Assembly: GCF_902489365.1 (NCBI RefSeq)
Contig: NZ_CABTZR010000020.1
Coordinates: 1 to 34,377, forward strand
DNA from: an uncultured Corynebacterium sp.
GTDB lineage: Bacteria > Actinomycetota > Actinomycetes > Mycobacteriales > Mycobacteriaceae
Length of the DNA stretch: 34,377 nt
Direction: 5' to 3'
This document shows positions 13,940-22,421 of the stretch, piece after piece. Within the stretch, counting starts at the first letter, position 1, and every line of letters begins with the position of its first letter. The notes beneath the pieces are model-generated. The model was not told the DNA's origin and searched no databases. It worked only from the letters and a program-made list of their open reading frames with translations. A program made the position numbers and the translations under genes.

Positions 13940-15343
13940 ATGAACGCAGCTATCGATCGCTATTTCAAAATCACCGAACGCGGATCCACCATTGGAACCG
14001 AAGTCCGCGCCGGTGTGGTCTCGTTCTTCGCGATGGCCTACATCATTCTCCTCAACCCTCTCATCCTGGGTACCTCCGCTGACTCGGCCGGAACCACCCT
14101 CGGAATCCCACAAGTCGCCGCCGCAACCGCCTTGGTGGCCGGTGTCATGACCATCGCCTTCGGCGTGATCGCCCGCTACCCGTTCGCCATGGCCGCGGGC
14201 CTGGGCATGAACACCTTCGTGGCCGTGACCATGGTCTCCCTCAACGGCCTGGAATGGCGCGAGGCCATGGGCCTGGTTGTCATTGAAGGTTTCATCATCG
14301 TCCTGCTGGCCATCTCCGGTTTCCGCCAGGCCGTCTTCGACGCCATCCCCGCCTCCATGAAGGCCGCGATGGGCGTGGGTATCGGTATGTTCATTGCCCT
14401 CATTGGTTTCGTGGACGGGCACTTCGTCACCCGCGTCCCGGATGCCGCGATGACCACCGTCCCGGTGAGCCTGGGTGTGAACGGCTCTATTGCTACGTGG
14501 CCGGCCTTCGTCTTCGTCGTGGGTCTGATTCTCTCCGCCTTCTTTGTCATTCGCCAGGTGCGCGGTGGCCTGTTCATCGGCATCGTCATCACCACCATCA
14601 TCGCCATGATTATTCAGGCCTTTACCGGCTCCGAGGATTGGGGTATGGCCACCCCGGAAGTGCCTAGCTCCCTGGGCGGTCTGCCGGACCTGTCGATTGT
14701 GGGCCAGGTCGATCCCATCAGCGCCTTCACCAAGCTGGGCGTGGTCTCCACCGTGCTGCTGATCTTCACCCTCTTGCTCACCAACTTCTTCGACGCCATG
14801 GGCACCATGAACGGCCTAGGCAAACAGGCCAACCTTGTGGACGAGAAAGGCAACCTTCCGGAGATGAAGACCGCCCTGGTCGTCGAAGGCTTTGGCGCCG
14901 TAGCTGGTGGTGCGGGTTCGGTGTCCTCCAACACCGTGTTCGCGGACTCGGCGGCTGGTATCGGTGACGGTGCCCGCACCGGCTTTGCCAACGTTGTGAC
15001 CGGCGTGATCTTCTTGCTGGCCATGTTCCTCACCCCGCTCTACGAGATCGTGCCGATCGAGGCAGCAGCCCCCGTCCTCGTCATCGTCGGTGTGATGATG
15101 GCAGCCCAGCTTAAGGACATCGAGTGGAACCGCATGGAGGAGGCCATCCCGGCCTTCCTCACCATCGTGGTCATGCCATTCACCTACTCCATCGCCAACG
15201 GTATTGGCGTGGGCTTCATCGCCTATGCACTGATGGCCACCTTTGCTGGTAGGGCCAAGAAGGTGCACTGGATCATGTGGCTCGTGGCGGCCCTCTTCGT
15301 GGTTTACTTCGCTATGGAACCCATCAGCTCGCTGTTGGCATAG
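13940..15343 (+). CDS. NCS2 family purine permease (AzgA-like)
   Basis: This transporter of 467 aa has about 12-14 membrane helices and the AzgA-like signature: an N-terminal E-x-R-A-G-V-V-S-F-F-A-M-A-Y-I-I segment, A-A-G-L-G-M-N-T-F near residue 90, and G-V-G-I-G-M-F-I-A-L-I-G. In the second half are D-A-M-G-T (near 285) and the S-S-N-T-V-F-A-D-S-A-A-G-I-G-D-G-A-R-T-G loop, which belongs to the substrate site. Relatives import adenine, guanine or hypoxanthine with protons; which one is not clear here. The start ATG has AGAAGGGG a little far upstream (about 12 bases). The gene is full-length and lies 44 bases before the methyltransferase gene. Confidence 0.9.
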   Translation: MNAAIDRYFKITERGSTIGTEVRAGVVSFFAMAYIILLNPLILGTSADSAGTTLGIPQVAAATALVAGVMTIAFGVIARYPFAMAAGLGMNTFVAVTMVSLNGLEWREAMGLVVIEGFIIVLLAISGFRQAVFDAIPASMKAAMGVGIGMFIALIGFVDGHFVTRVPDAAMTTVPVSLGVNGSIATWPAFVFVVGLILSAFFVIRQVRGGLFIGIVITTIIAMIIQAFTGSEDWGMATPEVPSSLGGLPDLSIVGQVDPISAFTKLGVVSTVLLIFTLLLTNFFDAMGTMNGLGKQANLVDEKGNLPEMKTALVVEGFGAVAGGAGSVSSNTVFADSAAGIGDGARTGFANVVTGVIFLLAMFLTPLYEIVPIEAAAPVLVIVGVMMAAQLKDIEWNRMEEAIPAFLTIVVMPFTYSIANGIGVGFIAYALMATFAGRAKKVHWIMWLVAALFVVYFAMEPISSLLA

Positions 15344-15387
15344 CCCGGCTAAGGGGAGCAGCTGGCCCTGCGCCTAGACTAGGGCCC

Positions 15388-16209
15388 ATGCGTTTTGTCA
15401 TCGATGACCCCACAGACCCTCGCCTGGACGATATCCGCGATCTCAAGCACGCGGATAAGTCCGGCGAGGGTTTCGTCTTTGGTGAGGGCCCACTGTGCGT
15501 CGAGCGCTTGCTGGCCTCCCGCTTCCCGGTGCGCTGCATCATCGGCTTTGAGGCGAAGCTCGACACCTTCCTGGCGAACCACGATGTCGGGGATATCCCC
15601 GTCTACCAAGTAACCCGCCAGACTCTGGGGGAAGTCACGGGCTTCGATATGCACCGCGGGCTGGTTGCTGCGGCCGACCGCGCGGAAGCTTGGACTGTGG
15701 ACGAGGTCCTCGAAGGTGCTCGCACCCTGGCCATCATGGAAGGCGTGGGGGATCACGAGAACATCGGCTCGCTCTTCCGCAATGCTGCAGGCATGGATGT
15801 TGACGGCATATTGCTCGGCTCAGGCGCCGCGGACCCGCTCTACCGGCGCTCGGTGCGCGTGTCCATGGGGCACGTTCTGCGCTTGCCCTGGGCGCGTTTC
15901 GACGGCGGTTTTACCACCTGGCAGCGCGGGTTGGAGAAGCTGCGCGAGCAGGGCTTCCGGCTGGTGTCGCTTACCCCGCATCCGGATGCCGTGCACATTG
16001 CTGATGCGTTAGAGGGCGCGGACAAGGTAGCGCTGTTGGTCGGTGCGGAGGGGCCAGGTTTGACCGAGCACGCCATGCGCGCTACCGACGTGCGCGCCCG
16101 CATCCCCATGGCGGAGGGCACGGATTCCCTTAATGTGGCGACGTCGGCGGCCATCGCCTTCTACGAGCGCCAGCGCTCCCAGAGGTTCCGCGAGGTCGAT
16201 ACCGCGTAG
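15388..16209 (+). CDS. TrmH/SpoU family RNA 2'-O-methyltransferase
   Basis: This SPOUT methyltransferase of 273 aa has an N-terminal substrate-binding domain (about 1-100, with E-G-F-V-F-G-E-G-P-L). The knotted catalytic domain has motif 1 N-I-G-S-L-F-R-N-A, motif 2 L-L-V-G-A-E-G-P-G-L and motif 3 I-P-M-A-x-G-x-D-S-L-N-V-A-T-S. It should methylate a 2'-OH in tRNA or rRNA with SAM; the target is unknown. ATG 15388 is the start because TAGACT (15375-15380), a -10-like hexamer, lies 7 bases before it. This fits a leaderless mRNA, and the upstream frame overlaps the permease gene. Its last 49 bases overlap the 3' end of the convergent DUF6928 gene. Confidence 0.9.
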   Translation: MRFVIDDPTDPRLDDIRDLKHADKSGEGFVFGEGPLCVERLLASRFPVRCIIGFEAKLDTFLANHDVGDIPVYQVTRQTLGEVTGFDMHRGLVAAADRAEAWTVDEVLEGARTLAIMEGVGDHENIGSLFRNAAGMDVDGILLGSGAADPLYRRSVRVSMGHVLRLPWARFDGGFTTWQRGLEKLREQGFRLVSLTPHPDAVHIADALEGADKVALLVGAEGPGLTEHAMRATDVRARIPMAEGTDSLNVATSAAIAFYERQRSQRFREVDTA

Positions 16210-16991
16210 CGCCGCACCAAGCCGCCGAGGTGCTTGGCCGTGCGGATGATCTCCTCACCGGTGGATTCCGGCTCGAGGTCGTACTCTTCGTAGTCGTCAT
16301 AGTCATTGAGCCCCAGCTTCGACACTGAGGTGGTGGCTACCTCGGCCACGCTGCGGCGCGGCAGGGGAGTATCGACCTTGGGCTCGGGGCGCCCATCGGT
16401 GGCATAGCCTACGACGTCCACGTCAGGGCCGTCCGCGCCGACCTCGATGCCCAACCAGAATTCCTGGGCCGCCTCGGTGATGTTGAGCGGCTCAAAGGGA
16501 AGGGAAATCCCACCCACCGGCTCATCCATCTCCCCGGCCCAGAAAGGGGCCTCGAAGGTTTCGGGCAGACCATGGTCCTCGTAGAGGTTAAAACGCGTCC
16601 CGCACAGCGACCGGCGCAGGCGGCTGCCCGTCCAGTGGGCGAACCCGGCATAGCCGGTCTCCGGATTGGAGGCGAAGGCGTAGATTTCTGTGGCAGGCAC
16701 GGCCTCGCGCAAGGTGCGGGACAGCTGGGAGAGAGTCAGCTGATCATCGTGGATGATGGTTTGCACCACGGTCACACCGGGATAGCCGCCCACATAGAAC
16801 TCGCTCGCGCCGGGCTCGGCGGAACGGTTGAGGGGGAATTGCCCGATGGGAGTCACCGGCAGTGCGGGATTGAGCTGAGCGAGGAACTTGCGGCCGAAGC
16901 CGCGGTCGGCCTTGGGCTCGCCGCGGAGGACCTCGGCGGGGTCGGCGGCGGTGACGTACCAGAGAGTGAGAACGGCGCTTTGTGTATCCAC
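16161..16991 (-). CDS. DUF6928 family protein
   Basis: This soluble protein of 276 aa starts at GTG with L-T-L-W-Y-V, then has A-D-P-A-E-V-L (about 16-22), F-P-L-N-R-S, Y-V-G-G-Y-P-G-V-T-V-V-Q-T and H-W-T-G-x-x-L-R-R-S. These match my memory of DUF6928, an actinobacterial family of unknown role. The acidic stretch D-Y-D-D-Y-E-E-Y (near 235) precedes a basic C-terminus that ends N-L-W-E-R-W-R-S. The start lies 6 bases after the sepH stop, so the two are co-transcribed. Its 3' end overlaps the convergent methyltransferase gene by 49 bases, inside the coding regions of both. Confidence 0.8.
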   Translation of the reverse strand: MDTQSAVLTLWYVTAADPAEVLRGEPKADRGFGRKFLAQLNPALPVTPIGQFPLNRSAEPGASEFYVGGYPGVTVVQTIIHDDQLTLSQLSRTLREAVPATEIYAFASNPETGYAGFAHWTGSRLRRSLCGTRFNLYEDHGLPETFEAPFWAGEMDEPVGGISLPFEPLNITEAAQEFWLGIEVGADGPDVDVVGYATDGRPEPKVDTPLPRRSVAEVATTSVSKLGLNDYDDYEEYDLEPESTGEEIIRTAKHLGGLVRRYAVSTSRNLWERWRS

Positions 16992-16997
16992 GGCAGG

Positions 16998-18173
16998 CTA
17001 CTCGCGGGGGCGCTTAGTGGAGGAACGAACGCCGAGCAACACATCCTCCCAGTGAGGGGTGACGGCCTTGCGGCGGCGCTTGGTGGGCTTAGGTTCCGGA
17101 TCCGGGTTTTGGAGGAAGTCCTCGTCCACCCCGGTGTCCTTCTCGTCCGTCTGCTGTGTGGCCTCCTCGTTAGAAGAGTCCGTGCCCGCATCGGCTGCAC
17201 TCTCGGCGGGGTGCTCCCCACCGTGCGGGGAGGGAAGAACGGAAGGCTCGGCGTATGCACCGGCGTCTGCCTCGTTAGCGGCGTCATCGCCGCCGGCGTA
17301 GGAGGACAGCTCCGTCACGCCAGGGGTGCCGGCGCGTGCGGCTTCGTTGACCTCGCGGCCCTCAGCGTACTCCCGCCCGTCGATGGCTTCGTCGTAGCGC
17401 TCGCCGCGGCCCACGGAGGTCAGCGACCGCACCGGCTGCACGAAGTCCGGGTCGGTGAGGTCAGCGGCCACAGAGTTGCGTGCCTCCACCGTGGCCGGGG
17501 AGGACATGGTCTGCTTAAAGGTCCACTCCGCCTCGTTGGCGGACAGCCCAGTCTTCCACGTGATGCGCAAGATCCACGGCTCGCCTTGGTGGCGGTAGGC
17601 ATCCCACGTCGCCTCCGACAGGGAGTGTCCGCGCGCGGCAAAGGCGGTGGCGAGGATCTCCCACAGGGTGAGCTTGGCTGGGCCATCCTCGCGGATCGGG
17701 TGGGCCTGCTTGGCGACGTCCGCGATGCGCGCCCGCTCCAGCAGCACCGGGTGCGCGAAAGGTTCGATGCGGGATTCTGGAACCTCGAGCTCCTCGGCGA
17801 TCTCCGCAGCGGAAGCACCGGCACGAATGCGGGCCTGAATCTCATTGGGGCGTAGGCGGATTTCTTGTGCCTGCGGTGCGGGCTGGCTCTGCGGGGAAGA
17901 AGGCGAGCCACCAGAGGTAGGCATAACGGTGCGCAGCCCGGTGGAATGGTCTTGCTGTGCGGAGACGGCGGAGGAGCCGCTTGCCTCCTCGTCGGTGCCT
18001 TCTGCGTCCTGCTCAGCGCCCTCGTTCGCGGAAGTGGGCTCAGCGGAATCGGCGGGAGCGAGAAGCTCGCGAAGCTCGTCGGTGACCTCGAGGAAGAACT
18101 CCTCACCATCCTCGGCCCGGAGGACGAGCGAGGTGTCAGTTGAGTCGCTGGGTGCGAGGAAAATCTCGCGCAT
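16998..18173 (-). CDS. sepH: Septation protein SepH (DUF3071)
   Basis: This 391-aa protein has a conserved N-terminal SepH domain (about 1-60, M-R-E-I-F-L-A-P and F-F-L-E-V-T-D-E-L-R-E-L-L). An acidic Ala/Ser/Glu-rich spacer leads to a second conserved region with a helix-turn-helix (I-Q-A-R-I-R-A-G-A-S-A-A-E-I-A-E-E-L-E-V near 140-160), then V-L-L-E-R-A-R-I-A-D-V-A and the W-x-F segment. A long acidic low-complexity tail ends in a basic K-R-R-R-K. SepH acts at the division septum and stimulates FtsZ assembly in Streptomyces and mycobacteria; a similar role is inferred. AAGGAG lies 8 bases before the ATG. A -10-like TAAAGT is at 18219-18224 (minus strand). Confidence 0.9.
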   Translation of the reverse strand: MREIFLAPSDSTDTSLVLRAEDGEEFFLEVTDELRELLAPADSAEPTSANEGAEQDAEGTDEEASGSSAVSAQQDHSTGLRTVMPTSGGSPSSPQSQPAPQAQEIRLRPNEIQARIRAGASAAEIAEELEVPESRIEPFAHPVLLERARIADVAKQAHPIREDGPAKLTLWEILATAFAARGHSLSEATWDAYRHQGEPWILRITWKTGLSANEAEWTFKQTMSSPATVEARNSVAADLTDPDFVQPVRSLTSVGRGERYDEAIDGREYAEGREVNEAARAGTPGVTELSSYAGGDDAANEADAGAYAEPSVLPSPHGGEHPAESAADAGTDSSNEEATQQTDEKDTGVDEDFLQNPDPEPKPTKRRRKAVTPHWEDVLLGVRSSTKRPRE

Positions 18174-18227
18174 GGTGGGCGCTCCTTAGCCTGGTAGCGG
18201 ACATGTGATGAAGTCCACTTTACCCAG

Positions 18228-18313
18228 AACATGCCCCGAACTCTGGCAAGAGCGCGGGGCATGTTGTATGCCGCAACAAATGGCTGCAATAAATGGTGTT
18301 GTGCGGCGTACCA
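18228..18313 (-). terminator. Two tandem hairpins after serC
   Basis: AACATGCCCCG (18228-18238) is mirrored perfectly by 18255-18265. Next to it GCCGC-ACAA near 18271 pairs with TTGT-GCGGC near 18310. Both lie between the serC stop and the sepH promoter on the same strand. They probably terminate serC transcription, though no clear T tract follows on that strand and part of the structure overlaps the sepH upstream region. Confidence 0.55.
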
Positions 18314-18328
18314 AGTCAGTAGAGAGGG

Positions 18329-19459
18329 CTAACGGTTATCCAGAACGTAATCGATAGCCTTGGTGAGCTTGGTGACATCCGCAGAGTCGATCGCCGGGAA
18401 CAGGCCCACGCGCAGCTGGTTGCGGCCGAGCTTGCGGTAAGGCTCGACGTCGAGAATGCCGTTGGCGCGCAGCGTAGCGGCCACTGCGGCGGCGTCGACA
18501 GAGTCCTCGAAATCGATGGTGCCGACCACCAGGGAGCGCTCGGAAGGCTCGGCCACGAAGGGGGTTGCCTCCGGGCGGGACTCGGCCCAGTCGTACAGGA
18601 TGGAGGAGTTCTCCGTGGTGCGCTTGACCATGCCGTCGAGACCGCCGTTGGCGTTCATCCACTTCACCTGGTCCTCCAGCATGAGCAGCGTGGCGACGGC
18701 CGGAGTGTTGTAGGTCTGGTTCTTGCGGGAGTTGTCTACCGCAGTCTGCAGGTTGAGGAAGGCTGGGATGAAGCGATCGGAGGAGTTAATCTTCTCGATG
18801 CGTTCCAGGGCCGCTGGGGACATAGCAGCCAGCCACAGGCCGCCGTCGGAGGCAAAGCACTTCTGGGGTGAGAAGTAGTAGACGTCAGCATCGGACATGT
18901 TGACTGGCAGGCCGCCCGCGCCCGAGGTGGCGTCGATGACGACGAGCTGCTCTGCGTTATCGGGGTTGGGGCGGGTGACCGGAACCATAGCGCCGGTGGA
19001 GGTTTCGTTGTGGGCCCATGCGATGATGTCGGCGCCTTCGGCGTCGGCAGCCTTCGGGTCTGGGGCGGTACCAACCTCGGCTTCGGTGACGAGCGGGGCG
19101 TCGAGCCACGGGGCGGCGGATGCGGCTTTAGCAAATTTAGAGGAGAATTCGCCGAAGCTTAGGTGCGCTGATTTCTTTTCGATGAGACCGAAGGTTGCGG
19201 CGTCCCAGAAGGCGGTAGCGCCGCCGAGGGAGAGGACAATTTCATAGCCCTCTGGCAGCGCGAACAACTCGGAGAGCCCCTCACGGATGGAGCCGACGAG
19301 ATTCTTGACGGCTGGCTTGCGGTGCGAAGTTCCAATGATGGTGTCGGCACCGGCGGTGATTGCCTCAATTTGGGCGGGACGGACCTTGGATGGCCCGCAG
19401 CCGAAGCGGCCGTCGGTAGGGAGGAGATCTGCTGGCAGGACGAGTTCTGAGTTGCTCAT
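18329..19459 (-). CDS. serC: Phosphoserine aminotransferase
   Basis: This enzyme of 376 aa is of the actinobacterial SerC type. It converts 3-phosphohydroxypyruvate and glutamate to O-phosphoserine, the second step of serine synthesis. Landmarks are R-F-G-C-G-P-S-K-V-R (18-27), G-T-S-H-R (43-47) for substrate phosphate, D176 and S179 in I-D-A-T-S-G, and PLP Lys200 in F-S-P-Q-K-C-F. The N-terminus and length fit the family. The gene appears leaderless: TACACT at 19466-19471 (minus strand) ends 6 bases before the ATG and no Shine-Dalgarno is present. It is divergent from gltA, with about 150 bases between the starts. Confidence 0.95.
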   Translation of the reverse strand: MSNSELVLPADLLPTDGRFGCGPSKVRPAQIEAITAGADTIIGTSHRKPAVKNLVGSIREGLSELFALPEGYEIVLSLGGATAFWDAATFGLIEKKSAHLSFGEFSSKFAKAASAAPWLDAPLVTEAEVGTAPDPKAADAEGADIIAWAHNETSTGAMVPVTRPNPDNAEQLVVIDATSGAGGLPVNMSDADVYYFSPQKCFASDGGLWLAAMSPAALERIEKINSSDRFIPAFLNLQTAVDNSRKNQTYNTPAVATLLMLEDQVKWMNANGGLDGMVKRTTENSSILYDWAESRPEATPFVAEPSERSLVVGTIDFEDSVDAAAVAATLRANGILDVEPYRKLGRNQLRVGLFPAIDSADVTKLTKAIDYVLDNR

Positions 19460-19465
19460 GTGGGC

Positions 19466-19471
19466 AGTGTA
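19466..19471 (-). promoter_or_regulatory. Probable -10 element of leaderless serC
   Basis: TACACT on the minus strand, 6 bases before the serC ATG, would put the transcription start at or near the A of ATG. No ribosome binding site lies in the gap, so the mRNA is probably leaderless. Confidence 0.55.
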
Positions 19472-19517
19472 GCCTAGTTTCGTTCGCGCACTAGATACTT
19501 TGCCAGGATTGCCAATG

Positions 19518-19545
19518 TTGGCAGAGTCACAAGTTTTGCTAAAGT
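19518..19545 (+). promoter_or_regulatory. Probable gltA promoter with inverted repeat
   Basis: TTGGCA (19518-19523, -35-like) and TAAAGT (19540-19545, -10-like) are 16 bases apart. The -35 lies in the inverted repeat TGCCAATGTTGGCA (19510-19523), a possible regulator site. A CGCCGGCC/GGCCGGCG hairpin (19568-19585) follows in the leader, before GAGGAAAGG. Regulation of gltA by RamA, RamB and GlxR is known in C. glutamicum; I did not find a convincing copy of those motifs here. Confidence 0.6.
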
Positions 19546-19610
19546 GTGAAGAGGTTTAGTCTTGTTGCGCCGGCCCTGGCCGGCGTTGAACATTGAGGAA
19601 AGGAAAACAC

Positions 19611-20903
19611 GTGGCATCTGAAAGCAACAAGGTTGTACTGCAGTACCCCGGCGGCGAGTACGAGATGGACATTAAGCAGTCCACGGAGGGTGACTCCGGC
19701 TTCGATATCGGCAAGCTCCGTAACGAGACCGGCCTCGTCACCTTCGACCCGGGTTATGCGGCTACTGGTTCCACCGAGTCCAAGATCACCTTTATTAACG
19801 GTGAGGAAGGCATCCTCCGTCACCGCGGCTACGACATCGCGGATCTCGCTGAGAACGCCACCTTTAACGAGGTGTCCTACCTGTTGATTAAGGGACACCT
19901 GCCTAATGAGGACGAGCTGTCAAAGTTCAACACTGATATCCGTCACCACACCCTGCTGGATGAGGATTTTAAGGCCGCCTTCAATATCTTCCCGCGCGAC
20001 GCGCACCCGATGGCCGTTCTTGCCTCTTCCGTTAACATTCTCTCCGCTTACTACCAGGATCAGCTCAACCCGCTGGATGAGAAGCAGCTAGATAAGGCAA
20101 CCGTCCGCCTGCTGGCTAAGGTGCCGATGCTGGCCGCTTACGCTTACCGTGCATCCCAGGGCAAGCCCTACATGTACCCGGATAACAAGCTGAACGCTCG
20201 CGAGAACTTCCTGCGCATGATGTTCGGTTACCCGACTGAGGAGTATGAGGTCGACCCGATCGTGGCCAAGGCTCTGGATAAGCTCCTTATCCTGCACGCT
20301 GACCACGAGCAGAACTGCTCCACCTCCACCGTCCGCATGATCGGCTCCGCTCAGGCCAACCTGTTCGTTGCCATCGCCGGTGGTATCAACGCCCTGTCCG
20401 GCCCGCTGCACGGTGGTGCTAACCAGGCCGTTCTGGAGATGCTTGAGGATATCCAGAACAACCACGACGGCGACGCCACCGACTTCATGAACCGCGTGAA
20501 GAACAAGGAAAAGGGCGTTCGCCTCATGGGCTTCGGCCACCGCGTGTACAAGAACTACGACCCGCGCGCGGCCATCGTCAAGGACACCGCACACGAGATC
20601 ATCGATCACCTCGGTGGCGATCCGATGCTGGACCTGGCTATGAAGCTCGAGGAAATCGCGCTGAACGACGACTACTTTGTCCAGCGCAAGCTCTACCCGA
20701 ACGTCGACTTCTACACCGGCCTGATCTACCGCGCCATGGGCTTCCCGACGGACTTCTTCACCGTCCTCTTCGCCATCGGCCGCCTGCCGGGCTGGATTGC
20801 TCAGTACCGTGAGCAGCTTGAGCTCAACACCAAGATCAACCGCCCGCGCCAGATCTACACCGGCGAGACCCTGCGCAAGGTCACCCCACGCAGCGAGCGC
20901 TAA
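19611..20903 (+). CDS. gltA: Citrate synthase
   Basis: This type II (hexameric-type) citrate synthase of 430 aa joins acetyl-CoA and oxaloacetate to start the TCA cycle. It is very like the C. glutamicum enzyme as I recall it. Catalytic residues are visible: His267 in P-L-H-G-G-A-N, His310 in G-F-G-H-R-V-Y, and Asp366 in N-V-D-F-Y-T-G. H-A-D-H-E-Q-N-C-S-T-S-T-V precedes the active-site helix. GTG 19611 is the start because GAGGAAAGG (19595-19603) is properly spaced; the frame to 19593 would include that site. An imperfect 22-bp hairpin terminates it. Strong codon bias suggests high expression. Confidence 0.97.
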   Translation: MASESNKVVLQYPGGEYEMDIKQSTEGDSGFDIGKLRNETGLVTFDPGYAATGSTESKITFINGEEGILRHRGYDIADLAENATFNEVSYLLIKGHLPNEDELSKFNTDIRHHTLLDEDFKAAFNIFPRDAHPMAVLASSVNILSAYYQDQLNPLDEKQLDKATVRLLAKVPMLAAYAYRASQGKPYMYPDNKLNARENFLRMMFGYPTEEYEVDPIVAKALDKLLILHADHEQNCSTSTVRMIGSAQANLFVAIAGGINALSGPLHGGANQAVLEMLEDIQNNHDGDATDFMNRVKNKEKGVRLMGFGHRVYKNYDPRAAIVKDTAHEIIDHLGGDPMLDLAMKLEEIALNDDYFVQRKLYPNVDFYTGLIYRAMGFPTDFFTVLFAIGRLPGWIAQYREQLELNTKINRPRQIYTGETLRKVTPRSER

Positions 20904-20929
20904 ACAATAGCCCATACGCTGCATTTCTA

Positions 20930-20981
20930 GGGCCGAGCCCCACATCTCCCCTTATACTGGGGAGTGTTGTGGCTCGGCCCA
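20930..20981 (+). terminator. Terminator-like hairpin after gltA
   Basis: GGGCCGAGCC (from about 20929) pairs with GGCTCGGCCC (to 20980), and CTCCCC pairs with GGGGAG nearer the loop, with four mismatches between. The loop contains TATACT (20953-20958), a good -10 sequence, so the same segment may also hold the promoter of the fkb gene 70 bases downstream. Confidence 0.6.
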
Positions 20982-21031
20982 CGTGTATGCGGCCAGCAAA
21001 GAAGAAAACAGTCCAAGGAGGATAATCCCCA

Positions 21032-21388
21032 ATGGAAAAGCCCGTAATTGAGCCGGCAACGGAGCCTGCTCCCCAGGACCTTGTCATCGAAGACATCGTG
21101 GTGGGTGACGGCGCCGAAGCCCAGCCGGGCGGCTTCGTTGAGGTCCACTACGTAGGTGTCGACTATGAGACGAACCAGGAGTTCGACTCTTCGTGGGGCC
21201 GCGGTCAGTCGATTGAGTTCCCGCTGACCGGCCTCATCGCCGGCTGGCAAGAGGGCATCCCGGGCATGAAGGTGGGCGGCCGTCGCAAGCTGGTCATCCC
21301 GCCGGAGAAGGCCTATGGCCCCGCCGGTGGTGCACACCCGCTGTCCGGCCGCACGTTGACCTTCGTCATCGACCTCATTCGTGCCTAA
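21032..21388 (+). CDS. FKBP-type peptidyl-prolyl cis-trans isomerase
   Basis: This single-domain FKBP of 118 aa speeds prolyl bond rotation in protein folding, probably in the cytoplasm since there is no signal peptide. Core residues are seen: V-E-V-H-Y-V-G-V (about 36-43), F-D-S-S-W-G-R-G (51-58), F-P-L-T-G-L-I-A-G-W-Q-E-G-I-P-G-M-K-V-G (the ligand-site strand with the key Trp), R-R-K-L-V-I-P-P-E-K-A-Y-G and the final L-T-F-V-I-D-L. The start ATG follows CCAAGGAGG with ideal spacing. It lies directly after gltA, as in C. glutamicum, where the neighbour is called fkbA to my knowledge. Confidence 0.93.
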   Translation: MEKPVIEPATEPAPQDLVIEDIVVGDGAEAQPGGFVEVHYVGVDYETNQEFDSSWGRGQSIEFPLTGLIAGWQEGIPGMKVGGRRKLVIPPEKAYGPAGGAHPLSGRTLTFVIDLIRA

Positions 21389-21394
21389 ATCCAA

Positions 21395-21435
21395 AGCCTA
21401 AAGGGATAGAAGGGATTGCCTCTTTCCTTTGGGCT
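21395..21435 (+). terminator. Imperfect hairpin after the FKBP gene
   Basis: AGCCTAAAGGGA pairs with TCTTTCCTTTGGGCT around a short loop, with several mismatches and no T run behind it. It is a weak terminator candidate 7 bases after the stop. Confidence 0.35.
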
Positions 21436-21563
21436 GTCGACGCCCTGACCGCCCTGAGCGCCGCGCTTTGTGCGCGGTCGGTCGGGGCTTTCGCGCGTTA
21501 AGGGCTGTCCGTGCGAGCGGTGATGCCAGAATCTTCCTCCACAGCGCGCGGGAGTGCGGCACA

Positions 21564-22421
21564 ATGGAAGTCATGAGTGTCCCACAAACCACGTTCAATG
21601 ATGACCGCGAGATGCCCCTGCTGGGGCTTGGAACCTACAAGCTGCGCGGGGAGGATCTCGTCCGCTCCGTGCGTGAAGCAATCGAGCTGGGCTACCGCCA
21701 CTTCGACACCGCTACCCTCTACGAGAACGAAGAAGAGCTGGGCCAGGCGTTGCATGACGCCATGAAGGCTGGCGACGTCACCCGCGACGAGCTGTTTATT
21801 ACCAGCAAGGTGTGGCACGATCACCACGGTAAAGACAAGGTGGGCCAGGCCTTCCGTACCTCCCTGGACAAGCTGCAGCTGGATTACCTCGACCTCTACC
21901 TCATCCATTGGCCCTGGCCGCAGGGTGGGCTGTACGTGGAGACCTTCGAGGAGATTGCCCGCATGCAGGGCATGGGGCAGATCGCGTCGATTGGCGTGGC
22001 TAATTTCTACGAGGAGACCCTGCAGACTCTGATCGATGAGACGGGTATCGTTCCGGTCCTCAACCAGGTGGAGTTGCACCCGGGCTTCACGCAGCCGGAG
22101 CTGCGTCAGTTCCACGATAACCACGGCATCGTGACGGAGGCCTGGTCCCCGTTGGCGCGCGGTGTGATCCTCAACAACCCAGAGGTTATCGCCGTCGCTG
22201 AGAAGCACGACATCACCCCGGGCCAGGCTGTGCTGGCGTACCTGTTGAGTAAGGGCATTTCCGTCATCCCGAAGTCCAGCCGCCGAGAGCGCCTGGCGGA
22301 GAACTTCGCGGCCGCCGAAGTGGAGCTTGCGCCAGAGGATGTTGCCGCACTAGATACGCTCGACGGTCAGGAAGGTTTCGGCCGCATGTTTAAGGATCCG
22401 CGCGAGTTTCCTGGTGCTTAA
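21564..22421 (+). CDS. Aldo/keto reductase
   Basis: This protein of 285 aa is an (alpha/beta)8-barrel oxidoreductase using NADPH. The catalytic tetrad is visible: Asp48 (F-D-T-A), Tyr53 (L-Y-E-N-E), Lys82 (T-S-K-V-W) and His115 (L-I-H-W-P). The C-terminal cofactor motif I-P-K-S-S-R-R-E-R-L is also present. It is of the 2,5-diketo-gluconate reductase-like kind; the true carbonyl substrate is unknown. ATG 21564 is preferred over the in-frame ATG 21573 because GGGAG (21550-21554) is better spaced; the open frame from 21429 has no support. In C. glutamicum I recall accD3 near this place, so the reductase may be a lineage-specific gene. Confidence 0.9.
   Translation: MEVMSVPQTTFNDDREMPLLGLGTYKLRGEDLVRSVREAIELGYRHFDTATLYENEEELGQALHDAMKAGDVTRDELFITSKVWHDHHGKDKVGQAFRTSLDKLQLDYLDLYLIHWPWPQGGLYVETFEEIARMQGMGQIASIGVANFYEETLQTLIDETGIVPVLNQVELHPGFTQPELRQFHDNHGIVTEAWSPLARGVILNNPEVIAVAEKHDITPGQAVLAYLLSKGISVIPKSSRRERLAENFAAAEVELAPEDVAALDTLDGQEGFGRMFKDPREFPGA

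Noticed and set aside
13124..14422. Minus-strand frame of 432 codons across DUF3027 and the permease
   Set aside because: It crosses a terminator and two certain genes on the other strand, and its sequence is low-complexity and unlike any family.
16572..17855. Plus-strand frame of 427 codons opposite DUF6928 and sepH
   Set aside because: It is a Gly/Arg/Val-rich shadow sequence, while both minus-strand genes have clear family matches.
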